From Albula goreensis (Eukaryota > Chordata > Actinopteri > Albuliformes > Albulidae): a stretch of DNA of 64,000 bases. Shown here in pieces: positions 1-12,000 of the stretch. Each line of letters starts with the position of its first letter. Positions within the stretch are counted from its first letter, which is position 1. The position numbers and the translations under genes were made by a program. The DNA lies in assembly GCA_022829145.1 (NCBI GenBank), contig CM040744.1:9273001-9337000 (forward strand), in the 5' to 3' direction. The notes beneath the pieces are model-generated. The model had not been told where the DNA came from. It worked only from the letters and a program-made list of their open reading frames with translations, and did no database searches.

Positions 1-33
1 ACCGCCTTCATGGAGATGTATCTGGGAATGCAA
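1..33 (+). CDS. DMXL1: DMXL1 in-window exon 1 (partial)
   Basis: Codons start at base 2 and read PSWRCIWEC, close to the DWKCIWQC of vertebrate DMXL1 in the N-terminal WD40 region. The exon ends in phase 2 before the donor gtaagt and its last two bases make a Lys codon with the next exon. The 5' boundary is outside the window. Confidence 0.8.
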
Positions 34-3000
34 GTAAGTGACTGGACAAAATGCTCAAGGAAGTACTTGACAACAGTCTGGCCAAGCTCTTCAGGCCAGA
101 GAATGTGGTATTTGCATCTTGGGAACCTGTTACCACAAAGCCCATTACTATTTTTTTACTATTATTACTATGTGTATGGTAATGAGCAATAGCTTCACAT
201 GCGGTAAGCTGTCCCAGGTTGAACGCCTTGTGAATGACGCATATTTGCCTAAACCCTTTTCTTGCATTTGCAGGACTGCATCCTCGGTTCACCTGATGAA
301 GTTCTCTCCTGGAGGGGAGTTCTTTGCTACAGCTGGGCAGGCAAGTTGGCTTTTCTGTCTGCTCACTCAGTCATCCCTTTCACCCCATGACACAGCCAGC
401 ATATTAACAACCCACTGGCGCCGGACAATAGATTTACACATTGGAAAACGTCCTATTCTCTGACACGATTTGTCTTTCTGTCTTAGTCCTGATAAACCAA
501 GGAGACCTGCCCTTCTTGTACATTAACGAATTCAGTAATTTAAACGTATATCTTTGTAATTGTGCAGATAGCAAGGGTTTATTCTACCTGACGTTTTCTT
601 AAAGTTGCAAGTTTAAGATTTAGTACTTGTGGTGTCCAGATATGCCTGAGGTCAGTATAACTATAAAAAAACATGCAAAATTACCAATACAGTATGAGAC
701 TTTGCTCAGAATGAGCCATGTCCACAGCATATTGGTGACATAATAAACGTACAAGAAAAATATCAGGTTAAGTGTAATTTGGAAGCCATTCTTTTAAAAA
801 ATATTCTGAAGTCCTTTTTTTTGCAAAATTGAATTTTGCATGCAGTTAGTGAAGATGCATTTCTGCACTTGACATAAAGAGCTGTAGAGCAGCTGAAAAA
901 ATTACTTTCATTTCAAAGGCATGTCAGATTGAAGAACTGTATTATTAGCCATGTAATGAGATAAGTTTTCCCTTTCATGGTTCACTGGATTCACTGGCTT
1001 ATGTGAAATGTCTTACCCGTTCACTTGGATCTTTTCCGAAGGATTAGGCTCAGAGGGAGACTGTGATGGCGTTGCAATTTCTCTCATTTGCAGATATGCA
1101 AACCCCCAAAATATTGACTATAATCGAGACTGCCCATTTGGAATACAGATAGTTGAGCTTAAAGTGGGATATGAGCTTACAAAAGTACATGTTTAATGCA
1201 TGGTTTCTTCATGGTTGAATTTGGGGTCAGTCACAGTGAAATCGTTGCGGCCAGTGATAAATTTTAAATGTTATCGTAGCCATTTTAATTCCCACAGAAC
1301 CATGGCATTCATTTAAACTTTGCTTGACTTCTCATTTATGCATCGTCTAGGCAGAATCTTGTTTTTACATAAGCCTATTTTTTTTTTCTTCATAAGGGAG
1401 TTTGTATGTGTATGTAGAAGTTGTGCTGGATATGTTTTCAGCATGCAAAATTGGAATGGTGGATAAAATAGGTATATTCTGTTCATGCAAATGTCTCTAA
1501 AACTATCATAAACTAGATAGCTTTTCAGTAGGAATACAGGATAAATAAAGCATTTCGCCAAATGAGCCACATGTTATTATGTGCTGGAATTACTTGCTCA
1601 AACGTTTGAGCAAAGTCTGCTTCCATAATGCATGTCAGTCACAGAGCTTGGCTGCAAGATTTTACCTGCATCATGTGCAGTTCAAAAGTCACAAAGCTGT
1701 AAAAGGAGCCGCTCTAAGGACAATCTTTTTCCCTCATCTGTCATGGCCACATGGAACAAAATATGTGACGGCATTCGGGACAGCCTGAGAGGGCCATTCC
1801 AAAGTTGAGTGGATTTCACCCGGAATGACCTTTGTGAGACTCTACCAATTTAGCTGTCATCCTGATTAAATCTCAGTCTTGTGATGAAGCTCAGTCTCTC
1901 ACGGTGCTACATGCTACATGATGCATAATGAGGCAGGAAGAGCAGGAGTAATTGTTGTCACAGTGCTGGGTGCAGGGCTCCAGATTACACAGCTCATAGT
2001 CATACAATGACACACTGTACCTTTTTTTGCGTCAGTAACAGTGCCCATGTTATTGACCTAATGAAAGGTAGCTTAGTTGGTGATTTAAGGAGAAGATACT
2101 TGAACTAGTGATGAGAACGACTAGTTCATGACTTGAAAATGGGTTGAGCTACAGTTAGCTGCCAGTCACTGAATAGTTTTAACCAATTACAAGGTTTCGC
2201 TCTTTATTACAAAACACAATGTTTGGCTGAAATTGGTGACTTACTGGGAACATTTGTGTAGAGCCTATCATTTTGGTGTAATGTGACCCCGTTATTCTGT
2301 GTTTGATGTTAAAGTCTGTTTGAAATTGCAAGCTTACAGCAGAGAGGTGGGAGTGTTGGGGGTCACACTTGGGATGTCACCCGCAGGAGGACTGCCTGGT
2401 GAAGGTGTGGTACAGCACCAGCCGGTGGCAGTCAGGGACGAATGCGCTCTTCACCCCGTTGGAGCAGTCGTCCCAGGGGGAGCTGGACTTCTCCTTCGTC
2501 TACCTGGCCCACCCACGCTCCGTCACGGGCTTCTCCTGGAGAAAGACCAGCAAATACATGCCAAGGTAGGGAGGAAAGGAAGAGAAAGACCACGATTCCC
2601 TCTGTGATTTTTCTTTATAAGAATTTAATTGTGTGCCCAAGTGGTTTCACAATCGTTTTCTCCCGTAACCCACTCTTTAGACACACTAAGATAAAGATAA
2701 AGCAAGCAAACTGGATGCTTTGGCCTCTTTCTTGGCATGTTCTCACACAACCCTGAAAATACTATGGTGTGTATGACTTGTCATAACACTATACAGTAGC
2801 TGTTTGCTTCCAAGAAACATTTACCTGTTATAATTTATGACTTGGATTTTGAAAATTCAAGTCATAAATTAAAAATGTAAATATGTGAAAAAAAATGTAA
2901 ATATTTACGGTTTATTGCCAAGTTGCAATGTTTTTCAGCTCATATTGCTATACCGTCTTAACCTACATGCTCTTGCCTAATTAATACTATGTCAAAACTG

Positions 3001-6000
3001 CCATTCACCCCCCATTGGTGTTTTGCAGCGTTCCAGTAAATACAGCAAAATGTTTTTCCCTTCACACCCATGCCTGCATTAACACGGTGATTCATGAGCC
3101 CACGACAGCCCTTTTGTCACTTGTACTTTGATATATTATTTTTTTGGCGGTGCATCATTTCGTGTTACTTATCTATCCTAAATGTTATGCAAATGGAGTG
3201 AACGCTTCACGGGTTAAGCAATTAGATTGGATCTCGCGCGTTGCTTGGACACCTAATCTTACAGTTTACTGAGACTCCTAGTGTTTCACAGCACACCTGA
3301 CTGTGAGTATTTGTGTATAGCTTTATGGTTGTTTGGTATCTTTTGAGTCAGTGACTGGCCATGTAAATTGGCGCAGGCTGTTATCTTGGTGTGTTTTGCT
3401 TTCCAGGCGTGTCTCCTGACAGCCTTTTCCTGAGGTCATGGAATCATTTCCAGTTTTCCTCCCGCTGGTGCAGGATTTTCTCTCCCTTGTTTTGTTTTCT
3501 TCATTCAGGACAAAATACGCTCCTTTCTGCAGCACAGAAAATACAGCTGTAATAATGCACAATAACTGCATTTTGCACAGTAGCATGCATTTTGATCTAA
3601 TAGTTTTATTGTGTTTATGCCTTCATTAAAGTATAAAGTCATTAAATCATTTATTATTAAATGTCTGAATGTCTTAATTTGAAGGAAGTTCTTATGCAAC
3701 TCAAGTTTGTTCTTACAGTTTTACATGTAACCTCTCAATGTGCCATTGTCTGATTGGTCCCCTCATAAAGTATTCACTGTTCAGCATTGGCTTGCCTTTG
3801 TGCTGTTCTGTGCTCAGGGGTTCGGTATGCAACGTGCTGCTGACCTGCTGCAAGGACAGCGTGTGTCGTCTGTGGGCGGAGACCCTTCTCCCGAGCGACA
3901 GCCTGCTGTCCGGGTACAGCCGCAGCCACAGCAACGGCCAGGGCGGGGAGTCGCTCCGGCCCACGAGCGACTCGAAGAGGCCCTCCTCCAATGTCAAAAC
4001 GCACAGCAAGGCCCCTCTGGAGGTGAGCGCCATGTTTCCTGTTATGAAATGCAAGACAGGAGCTCCTCTGTAATACAGCAGCACCTGACTATGTATTTGT
4101 ATTTTTTAAAAAGAATGTTTTACATGTTATAAGGATTGGGGCACACAGTACCCCCTCCTGCTCTGGAAGACCTTCCCACGGATGGTACTTGGCTCCCTCT
4201 TTGTCATATGATTTAATTGCCTCAGTGCTTTCAGTGAGGAACAGTCCGCTCCTTTAAGAAAATATATTAGTGCTCGCGGGTGGCTAGCAGAATTAAAGCT
4301 CCCATTTGTTGCGGGCTAGGGGTCCTGTATGCAGGTGTTTGAACCACCTTCAGCTGTCACCATATTTGCACTTTAGTGAGACTACAAACCGCTGGGGAAA
4401 ATAGGGGTTGAACCTTGTAAAGCACACTGTAACGCTGCTCTCCAGTGGCCTCTCCTGGTTGGCCGGATGCCTGCATGATTGGTTATTTGATCTTATGTTG
4501 CCTACATGTTCTGTAATGGCATAAGTACTATGTCATTGGTGTCTACAATGTGGAAAGAAACCAGGGCTGCTTCTTCACACGAATTTGAGGTGTCACATTT
4601 GCGCGGCTTCCTTCCCCTGAGTCTGTGGGAGACGCTCGCTCAGTGGGGCTGCTGGAGCAGCAGATTAATTTGGGTTGGGTAAGAAAAAGAAGGAAGATAA
4701 AAGAAATTTACTTCTTTTCATGAGGGAGAAAAAGAGAATGTGATAATGACTGGATAGAGAACAGAAATATTTACAGTCGTCCCCGAGTAATATTATATTT
4801 TGCTGCCTTCAAAATGACACCTACGCAAAACGCCCGCAGCACCAGGGAGGAAAGAGGCCGTGCTGTTGTTGCCGTGCCCTCCCGAGAGCATGAAGTGAGC
4901 TCGCGAGCTGAGTGGGAGTTTTGTTTATTGATGAAAGAGCCGAAGGAATTTCAATGTCACCGTCATAGGATTCACTTTGTTCAACACACAAAGAACAAGC
5001 CCCTCGCTACGTGGTGAATTTGGGCGAATCCCATCCACTGGGGGAGGAGGTGGGAGTGGGATATGGAGCATTGGTTGGGGGGGTCAGTTGCTTAAATCAT
5101 GGGGTAAAGTCAGAGTAAGGTCAGGGGCCATGTGTGTCAGTGGTGATCATGCACATCTTGAGCATCAAGGGGCTTGTTAGTGCTGATCATCACATGGTCA
5201 GGGTGAGATTAAGTATGTTGAACGGCAATAGCATGACCTAGCCTTTTAAAGGTTGAAAGGTCATCGCTGTAGTGTTTCTTGGAGACGTATAAACAAACCA
5301 GTGTATTCATAAAGTTGCACGGCTAATGTAAATATGTGCTGTGTGTTTTTACTAAAACAAAAACTTTTCTTCAGTCTAAATATCAGTTTGGGTCTGGTTG
5401 ATCCCAACCAGTTTGATAGCATTTCAAAATCTCAGGCGCATGGAGTAGTGTGAATCCCTAAATTTGTAAACGCAGATTAATGTACCAACACCTAATGTCA
5501 TTTGTGGTCACTGTCTGTTTAACTGAAGATGATCGCATTGATAACACTGAGATTTGTGTCGGTTCTGGTTGTTTAGCTGAACCTGAAGGACTCCTGGAGA
5601 GGACCGGCCCGGCACTTGGCCCAGCCTTCACACACAGGCTTCCTCCCGCACCGGCAGGACCGGCACCATGCCCACCGGGTCAACGCCGTCCCGCACGCTA
5701 ATGCACTTTGCCACTTCCACATCGCTGCAAGCATCAACCCTGCCACAGGTACGCACAGAGGACACTCAGCTGTGTGCCAAATGGTGGAAATATGGATGTA
5801 CTCCTCTTTTTACCATGGAGCTCTGCATATTACTTGCATCATGTATCACTTAGCACCCAGAAGAAATATAGTAATTGTTGTTTGTTTTGGAAATCTAAAG
5901 TTTTGTGTAATGTCTCTGGGTAGTTGTGTCTGAAAAACTGCAAAATTTCGAAATGATTAACTAATAACCGAGAACATTAAAGAGAACATTAAAGCTGGAA

Positions 6001-9000
6001 TAATTAGACTTAGGTGCCTTTCATAACTTATGATACATGTTGTGTTTTTTGGCTGTATAACCAAAATGTTACGGTGTCATGGCTATGCCATAGGTATCCA
6101 ATCTTGCAACTGCATTGCACAAAATCACCCAGAATTGAAAGCATAAATGAGTGAGCCTGCCGTGTGTTGCAGACATTCCCCTGCTCCCCTCGATCTCTTC
6201 TCTGAGTGCTGCTGACGACGAAGAGCCCGGCGGACCCTTCACTGTCCACTGGCTCAACAACAAGGAGCTGCACCTGACGCTGGCGATGGAGGTGTTCCTG
6301 CAGCAGCTGAGGAGCAGCTTAGAGCAGCAAACCCCCGAGGCCGCTCAATCAGACGAGGGTAGGCTGGGGCTCACCCTTTCTGCAGTCAATGTGCATTTGG
6401 TTGGTTTTTAGCATTTTAGCTTAAAGGCCTCAGAGGGAACTACAGGTGCCATTTAAAATGTAATTTCTAACTGGAACCATGAATGATTTCGCTTAGGGAA
6501 CATAGCAGAGAGCCTGGTTATCATCTAAAAATGAACCCCAGGGAAAGTGCTTACTTGGAAGCACAAAGCAACTTCACTCACAAGCACTTCCCACAGTAAC
6601 ATGGAGTTATAATTGCCTTGCGCTGTAAATCCAACCAAATTCTCTCTGTAGGCTTTCTGTTCTAATTAGATTGGAAACCCAGACGATCAGATGTTAAGAG
6701 ATCTCAAGGCACTCTCGCCTTACCGTCGTTTGGGAGGAGCACTTACTGTATGCGGTGATGTGTGTGCCAAGATTATGCCAGCTCGGATGGTGGTATATCT
6801 CAGTTCGGGGAAGAGTGACTCCTGTTATACACCACCCCTCTTCCTATTCAACCACCATCCCTGTGTCTCATAATCAGTTTTTGAAATGCTGCCTTCAACT
6901 TGGACCACATTCGCTGAATGGATGTTATAGATTTGTGATTAAAGTACTGGTTACATTGGGGGGCTGGCTTGTCAGTACGCTGCATTCCCCAGGCTAAGGG
7001 TGGTTTCATACTTGGCCTGCTATCTCTTTTGACAATTAGAATGAGACAGATAAGATCTGTCTGTCTATCTATTTCTCTCTCTCTCTTTCTTTAAAAAATA
7101 CAGCTACAATCTTGCCAATGGATGAACGCCTACTGTCCTTAACAACAGAGCAACCTTGTCTCTGTACTTTTGACTGGGAAGATTATAAAGATCTCTTAAG
7201 TAGAGACGCGTATGTAACAATAGAATCTTCCATAGTATCTTCTCTTTAATTCACACAGAACTACCTAGTCATCTAGCTAGCAAGCTATATAGCCTAGCTT
7301 GCAAGCTTTTAACCTTCCTGTTGACATAGTTACATTCAATCTGGAAGCTAGCTAAAAGCACTAGTTTATAATATTTCAGGTGAAAAAGTGATTACGCAGG
7401 GATATAAGTTATTTTCTCTCCCCACTGTAGCATGTGTACCTATTCCTCGTCTGTGTTGTCTGCAGTGATGTATTTGTGTCCGCAACCCATTATGAATAAA
7501 CTGGAAAGCTGGACATCAGTAGAATATGTTTCATGTGTTTACACTTTTTTAAATTGAGAGCGACAGAATTAATATCTATGGGCACTGGAATGTTGCTATT
7601 TTCATTGTGGCACAGTGTCAGGCAAAAGGAAGACCTAAGTGTAAACCAACCTATACAGTGGAGATCTATATAAGCCTGGCACATTCTACACCCTCGAAGT
7701 GCTCTAAAAAGTGATTTGTCTTGACTGCTTCGCAGAAGCTGGATGTGAAGAAGAGGATCCGGTGTTTTCTCCTGGGAAGAGGCAGGGAGGTGGAGGGACG
7801 GAGGCATGCGGGGTCCAGCTGCCCGTCGCCGCCGTGGACCACCAGGTGGAGGTCCTACTGGAGGACTGGAACAAAGGCGCAGACATGCTCTTCAGCATCC
7901 ACCCCATGGACGGGTCCCTGCTGGTCTGGCATGTGGACTGGCTGGACGAATACCAGCCTGGCATGTTCCGCCAGGTACAGGTAGGGCACCGCACCTTAAG
8001 GATGTGCGTCATTCTGTCAGAAATCCACCAATGCCTCCAGCTAACCCCCTCTGATTTTACCTTGGATTTTGGCCCTTTTTAGCATTGCGCATAGCACAGT
8101 GTATGTTTATGCTGGAACCTTTATTCCATGGCTTCAAAATGTTTTAGTCAGAGCATGTGAAAAATTCAGAGGGGTTAATGGGGCGACGTGGGGGCCTTGG
8201 TGGAATTCCATGACCCATGTACTGGACAGGGTGCAGAATGTATAAGTAGCACCTCTCCACAATGCTCCCTTTTTTGGTGCCTTGATGTGAAAATAATCAC
8301 GCCAGATGGTTTGGCTATGAACATGACATGAAATTGAAAGTGAAACAGTGCTTTTCATGTGAATGGTCATATTACCAGCATTATTGTACAGCTCACACGA
8401 GGCAACAGACGTTGCTAATTCAGATACTGCATTTCTTATGACTCCACTTCCTGTTTTTGATTACATGATACAACAGCGTGTAGAGACACTCTGGGGAGAC
8501 CACTGATGTGCTTCATGCAGTTTGATCTCACATATTGCTACTAAATGTTCTTTAAATTATGCACATGTTGTAAATACAGTTTTATAATTTATCTGAATTC
8601 TGTATGTTTACATGAGGTGGGAAGGTGTTGAAGGTAGAATGCATGAACAGAGAGTCTCTGGTCACTGTGAGTCGGTGCTTTTTTCTGTTGGAAACCCCGA
8701 ACAGCACCCAGTGCTTTATGTGCGTAAGATATGTCTTGCTAACCGTAACCTTGTGAATGACATGCCTGGTCTCACATTATTATGGCATGTTACATTTCCC
8801 GGACTTTCCATCACCTCACACAATGTGTCTGTTTGTCAGATGCTCGGTAATTCTCAGGGTCATAAAACTGTGTCATTGCTTGTCACTTATGGTTCGCTTG
8901 GAAATGGATATGGAAATGTACATATGTTCAGTGTTAAACAAACCTGTGTTTGTTCTGATGTGGCATTTAATGTTGTCTAGGGTTAAAAGGCCTGTTGTAA

Positions 9001-12000
9001 TTTGAGCTAGATGGCTGCAAATGGTAAATTGTATGCACAGGAAGTCTAACCTCTTTTTGTTTGTGTATCTCTGTCAAGTAGCTGTTACAAGTGCAATAAA
9101 ATACTCCACGCTGTGCTGTATGAAAATAAGCCATTTACTTAAATGCCTCTTGATATTTCTGCTTAGGCTTACCCTAAATTTGATTATATCTGAGTGCCTT
9201 AATCACTGTGTCTCAATGGCAGGTGTCGTTTGTGTCTCGGATCCCCGTGGCCTTCCCGACAGGCGACGCTAACTCTCTGAGCCGCAGTGTGGTGATGTAC
9301 GCTTGCAACAAGAACGTAGACCTGGCCATCCAGCAGGGCCGGCAGCGTCCGGTGGGCCTGACCCATTCGTCCTCAGCGCTGATCACCTTTGGCCACAGCA
9401 AGGCCCCCAGCAGCCTGCGGCTCAGCATCTTCACGCCCAACGTGCTGATGATCTCCAAGCACGCCGACGGCTCGCTCAACCAGTGGGCGGTCAGCTTCGC
9501 TGAGGAGTCCGCCTTCTCCACCGTCCTCAGCGTCTCGCACAAGTCGCGCTACTGCGGCCACCGCTTCCACCTCAACGACCTGGCTTGCCACTCGCTGCTC
9601 CCGCTGCTGCTCACCACCTCGCACCACAACGCGCTGCGGACTCCCGATGTGGACAGTGTCCATGCCCGCTCAGCCGCCACTGCGAGGGCCCCCATCCCCG
9701 GGCGCCCTGGCAGGGTGTCGTTAGGCGCCATCTCCCAGGACCCCAACGCCATCTACAGCGAGCTCATCCTGTGGAGGGTGGACCCCGTGGGGCCGCTGTC
9801 CTTCTCCGGCGGTGTGTCCGAATTAGCCAGGATCAACTCGCTGCATGCCTCGGCCTTCTCTAACGTGGCCTGGCTTCCCACACTGATCCCCAGCACCTGC
9901 CTAGGTAAAAAATGCCTCTGGTCCTTTTTGCTCTCCTATTATACATTTCTGTATCCGTACCAGACAGGCAGGGTCTGTTTTGAACTATTTGTATTTCTGA
10001 ACTGTAGGAAATTCCAGGAGGCAAGTGTATTTTCTTTTCCCTGTCATGAATATTCATAAAATCAGCTTCGACAGTAGAAATACTGATGTTAAGGATGTGG
10101 CATGACCTGGTTGGTCTGTAGAAACTGTTATTGTACTGCACACTTAAATAGAAGACTAGCATCACTAGACTTTCACCTCCATATGTTAATGTTGGAGGAT
10201 CAGGCTTTTATTAGCACAGACATTGTATATAACTATCAGATGGTCAACACTTGCATTCCTTCGATCATCTACACTTCCTTATTCTGATTGGTTGCAGGAG
10301 GTTCTGTGCTGGCTTTAATCCTTTGCGGTAATAGCAATGGCAGAGGCCAAATTTTCAAAGTAAATAATATTGAGCAGAGCATCTGACTGAAGACAGTCTA
10401 TGCCTGTCCATGCTGGTAAGCTGGCCATTGATTTGTTACGTGCTACTTTATACTGTCATATTGTGAGACGGCCATTCAGAACACTTAAGCTCATACAATA
10501 GAATTTTAAGCATTGCGCACATAGAGTTGAAAAACTGTTTGGTAAATAGAGTATCTGTGATGATGGTCACATGATGGCCTGTTGGCAGACTTTTTCAACA
10601 ATGTTTGTTCTCCATCAAAGGTGTCTACTGCAACTCGCCAAGTGCCTGCTTTGTAGCAAGTGATGGTCAGTCACTGAGGTTGTACCAGGCTGTTATCGAG
10701 GCAAAGAAACTACTGAGCGAACTCTCCAACCCAGAAATTTCTGTAAGAAACTACCCCATAAAATACTACTTATTTTCTGGCTTGTAATTTCTGTACTAAG
10801 TATTTTCTGACCTTCTGAAAAGAATTTGAAATATTGCAGAATGTGAAAAGATGTTTATATATTCATTTGTTTTTGCTTTGATTCTAGAAATACGTTGGGG
10901 AGGTCTTTAATATTATCAGTCAGCAATCCACCGCAAGACCGGGTTGCATCATCGAGCTGGATGCCATCACTGATTTTGTATGTATTCATCTTAGGGTGAA
11001 TTTCAGAGCACGACTCAAATGGTTGAGTAGAAAGCCCAAATAAATGAAAGTGTACTTAAATGTTTTATATTGTAATGAAATGAATGGTTATCCTAAATTA
11101 TTTCCTAACCATTGTTCTATTAAGTAATTAATGGTAGTAGTTTATATATGAATGAAGGAAATGTTCCTTCATTGTATTTCATGTTAAGGTTTACTGTAGA
11201 GTATGTCTTTCTCATATGGAAATTAGTGACTCTTTATTTTTCCCTCACATGAGCAGTTGTTTACAAAATTGGGAATTACATAGAACATGTTAAACTAGAA
11301 ACACAACATGGAAGTTGTACACAGTAGTCCATATTAAAGGTATTAAAATGCATATGAAATGCTAAATATTTCTAAATAATCTTTTCTTTGGGTTTTTTAT
11401 TTATCATGGAAAATCAGCTTCTTTCAGTGTACCGAGTGCCTGCATAAAATTACAACACATTGTGCAAAGTTTTTAACTGCACATTCACTGGAGTAATGTG
11501 GTGGTTTTGTCTTTTAACCTCTTTAGCAGGGAAAAGAGATTCAGCTTCTGCATGTGTTTGAAGAGGACCTGATATTGGGGAGCGAGAAGGATCCCACACA
11601 GGAAATCCCACCCACAGAGACCAGTAGGTCACCGTGAAAAGTGTGCTCCAGCCAATCAGATTACAGCACTTGTACTGTGTAAACTAGTAATGCTTTTATG
11701 TCCTAACGTTTCTGCCTCTTCAAGCCCACAGCCAGCAAGGCTTCTCTGCTCGATTCTTCCTGGTGGTGCTGGAGTACACACCGAGTGGAAGGTCCCTCCT
11801 TCACATGTGGCACCTCCAGCTGGCTGCGGTCCAGATTACTGTGGGTGGGTAACCAAAACCACACTAAAGTAAAACAGTGTTAAAGATGGAACAAAAACCT
11901 CAGCAGATAGGGCCCTCTGTGGTTTGAGTTGGGTAGCTCTGCCTTATTTTTAATCTAGCCTTTTGTTTAATAAAGAAAAGGCAACTGAGAATCAATTCTT

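Noticed and set aside
345..350. GT donor (gttggc) for DMXL1 exon 2 in place of the GC donor
   Set aside because: It breaks the frame to the next exon and is a weak donor.
8612..8980. 122-residue plus-strand frame in a DMXL1 intron
   Set aside because: No family resemblance, no splice support, and AT-rich intronic composition.
9373..9863. Several 90-110 residue frames on both strands
   Set aside because: Shadows of the 682-base DMXL1 exon 8.
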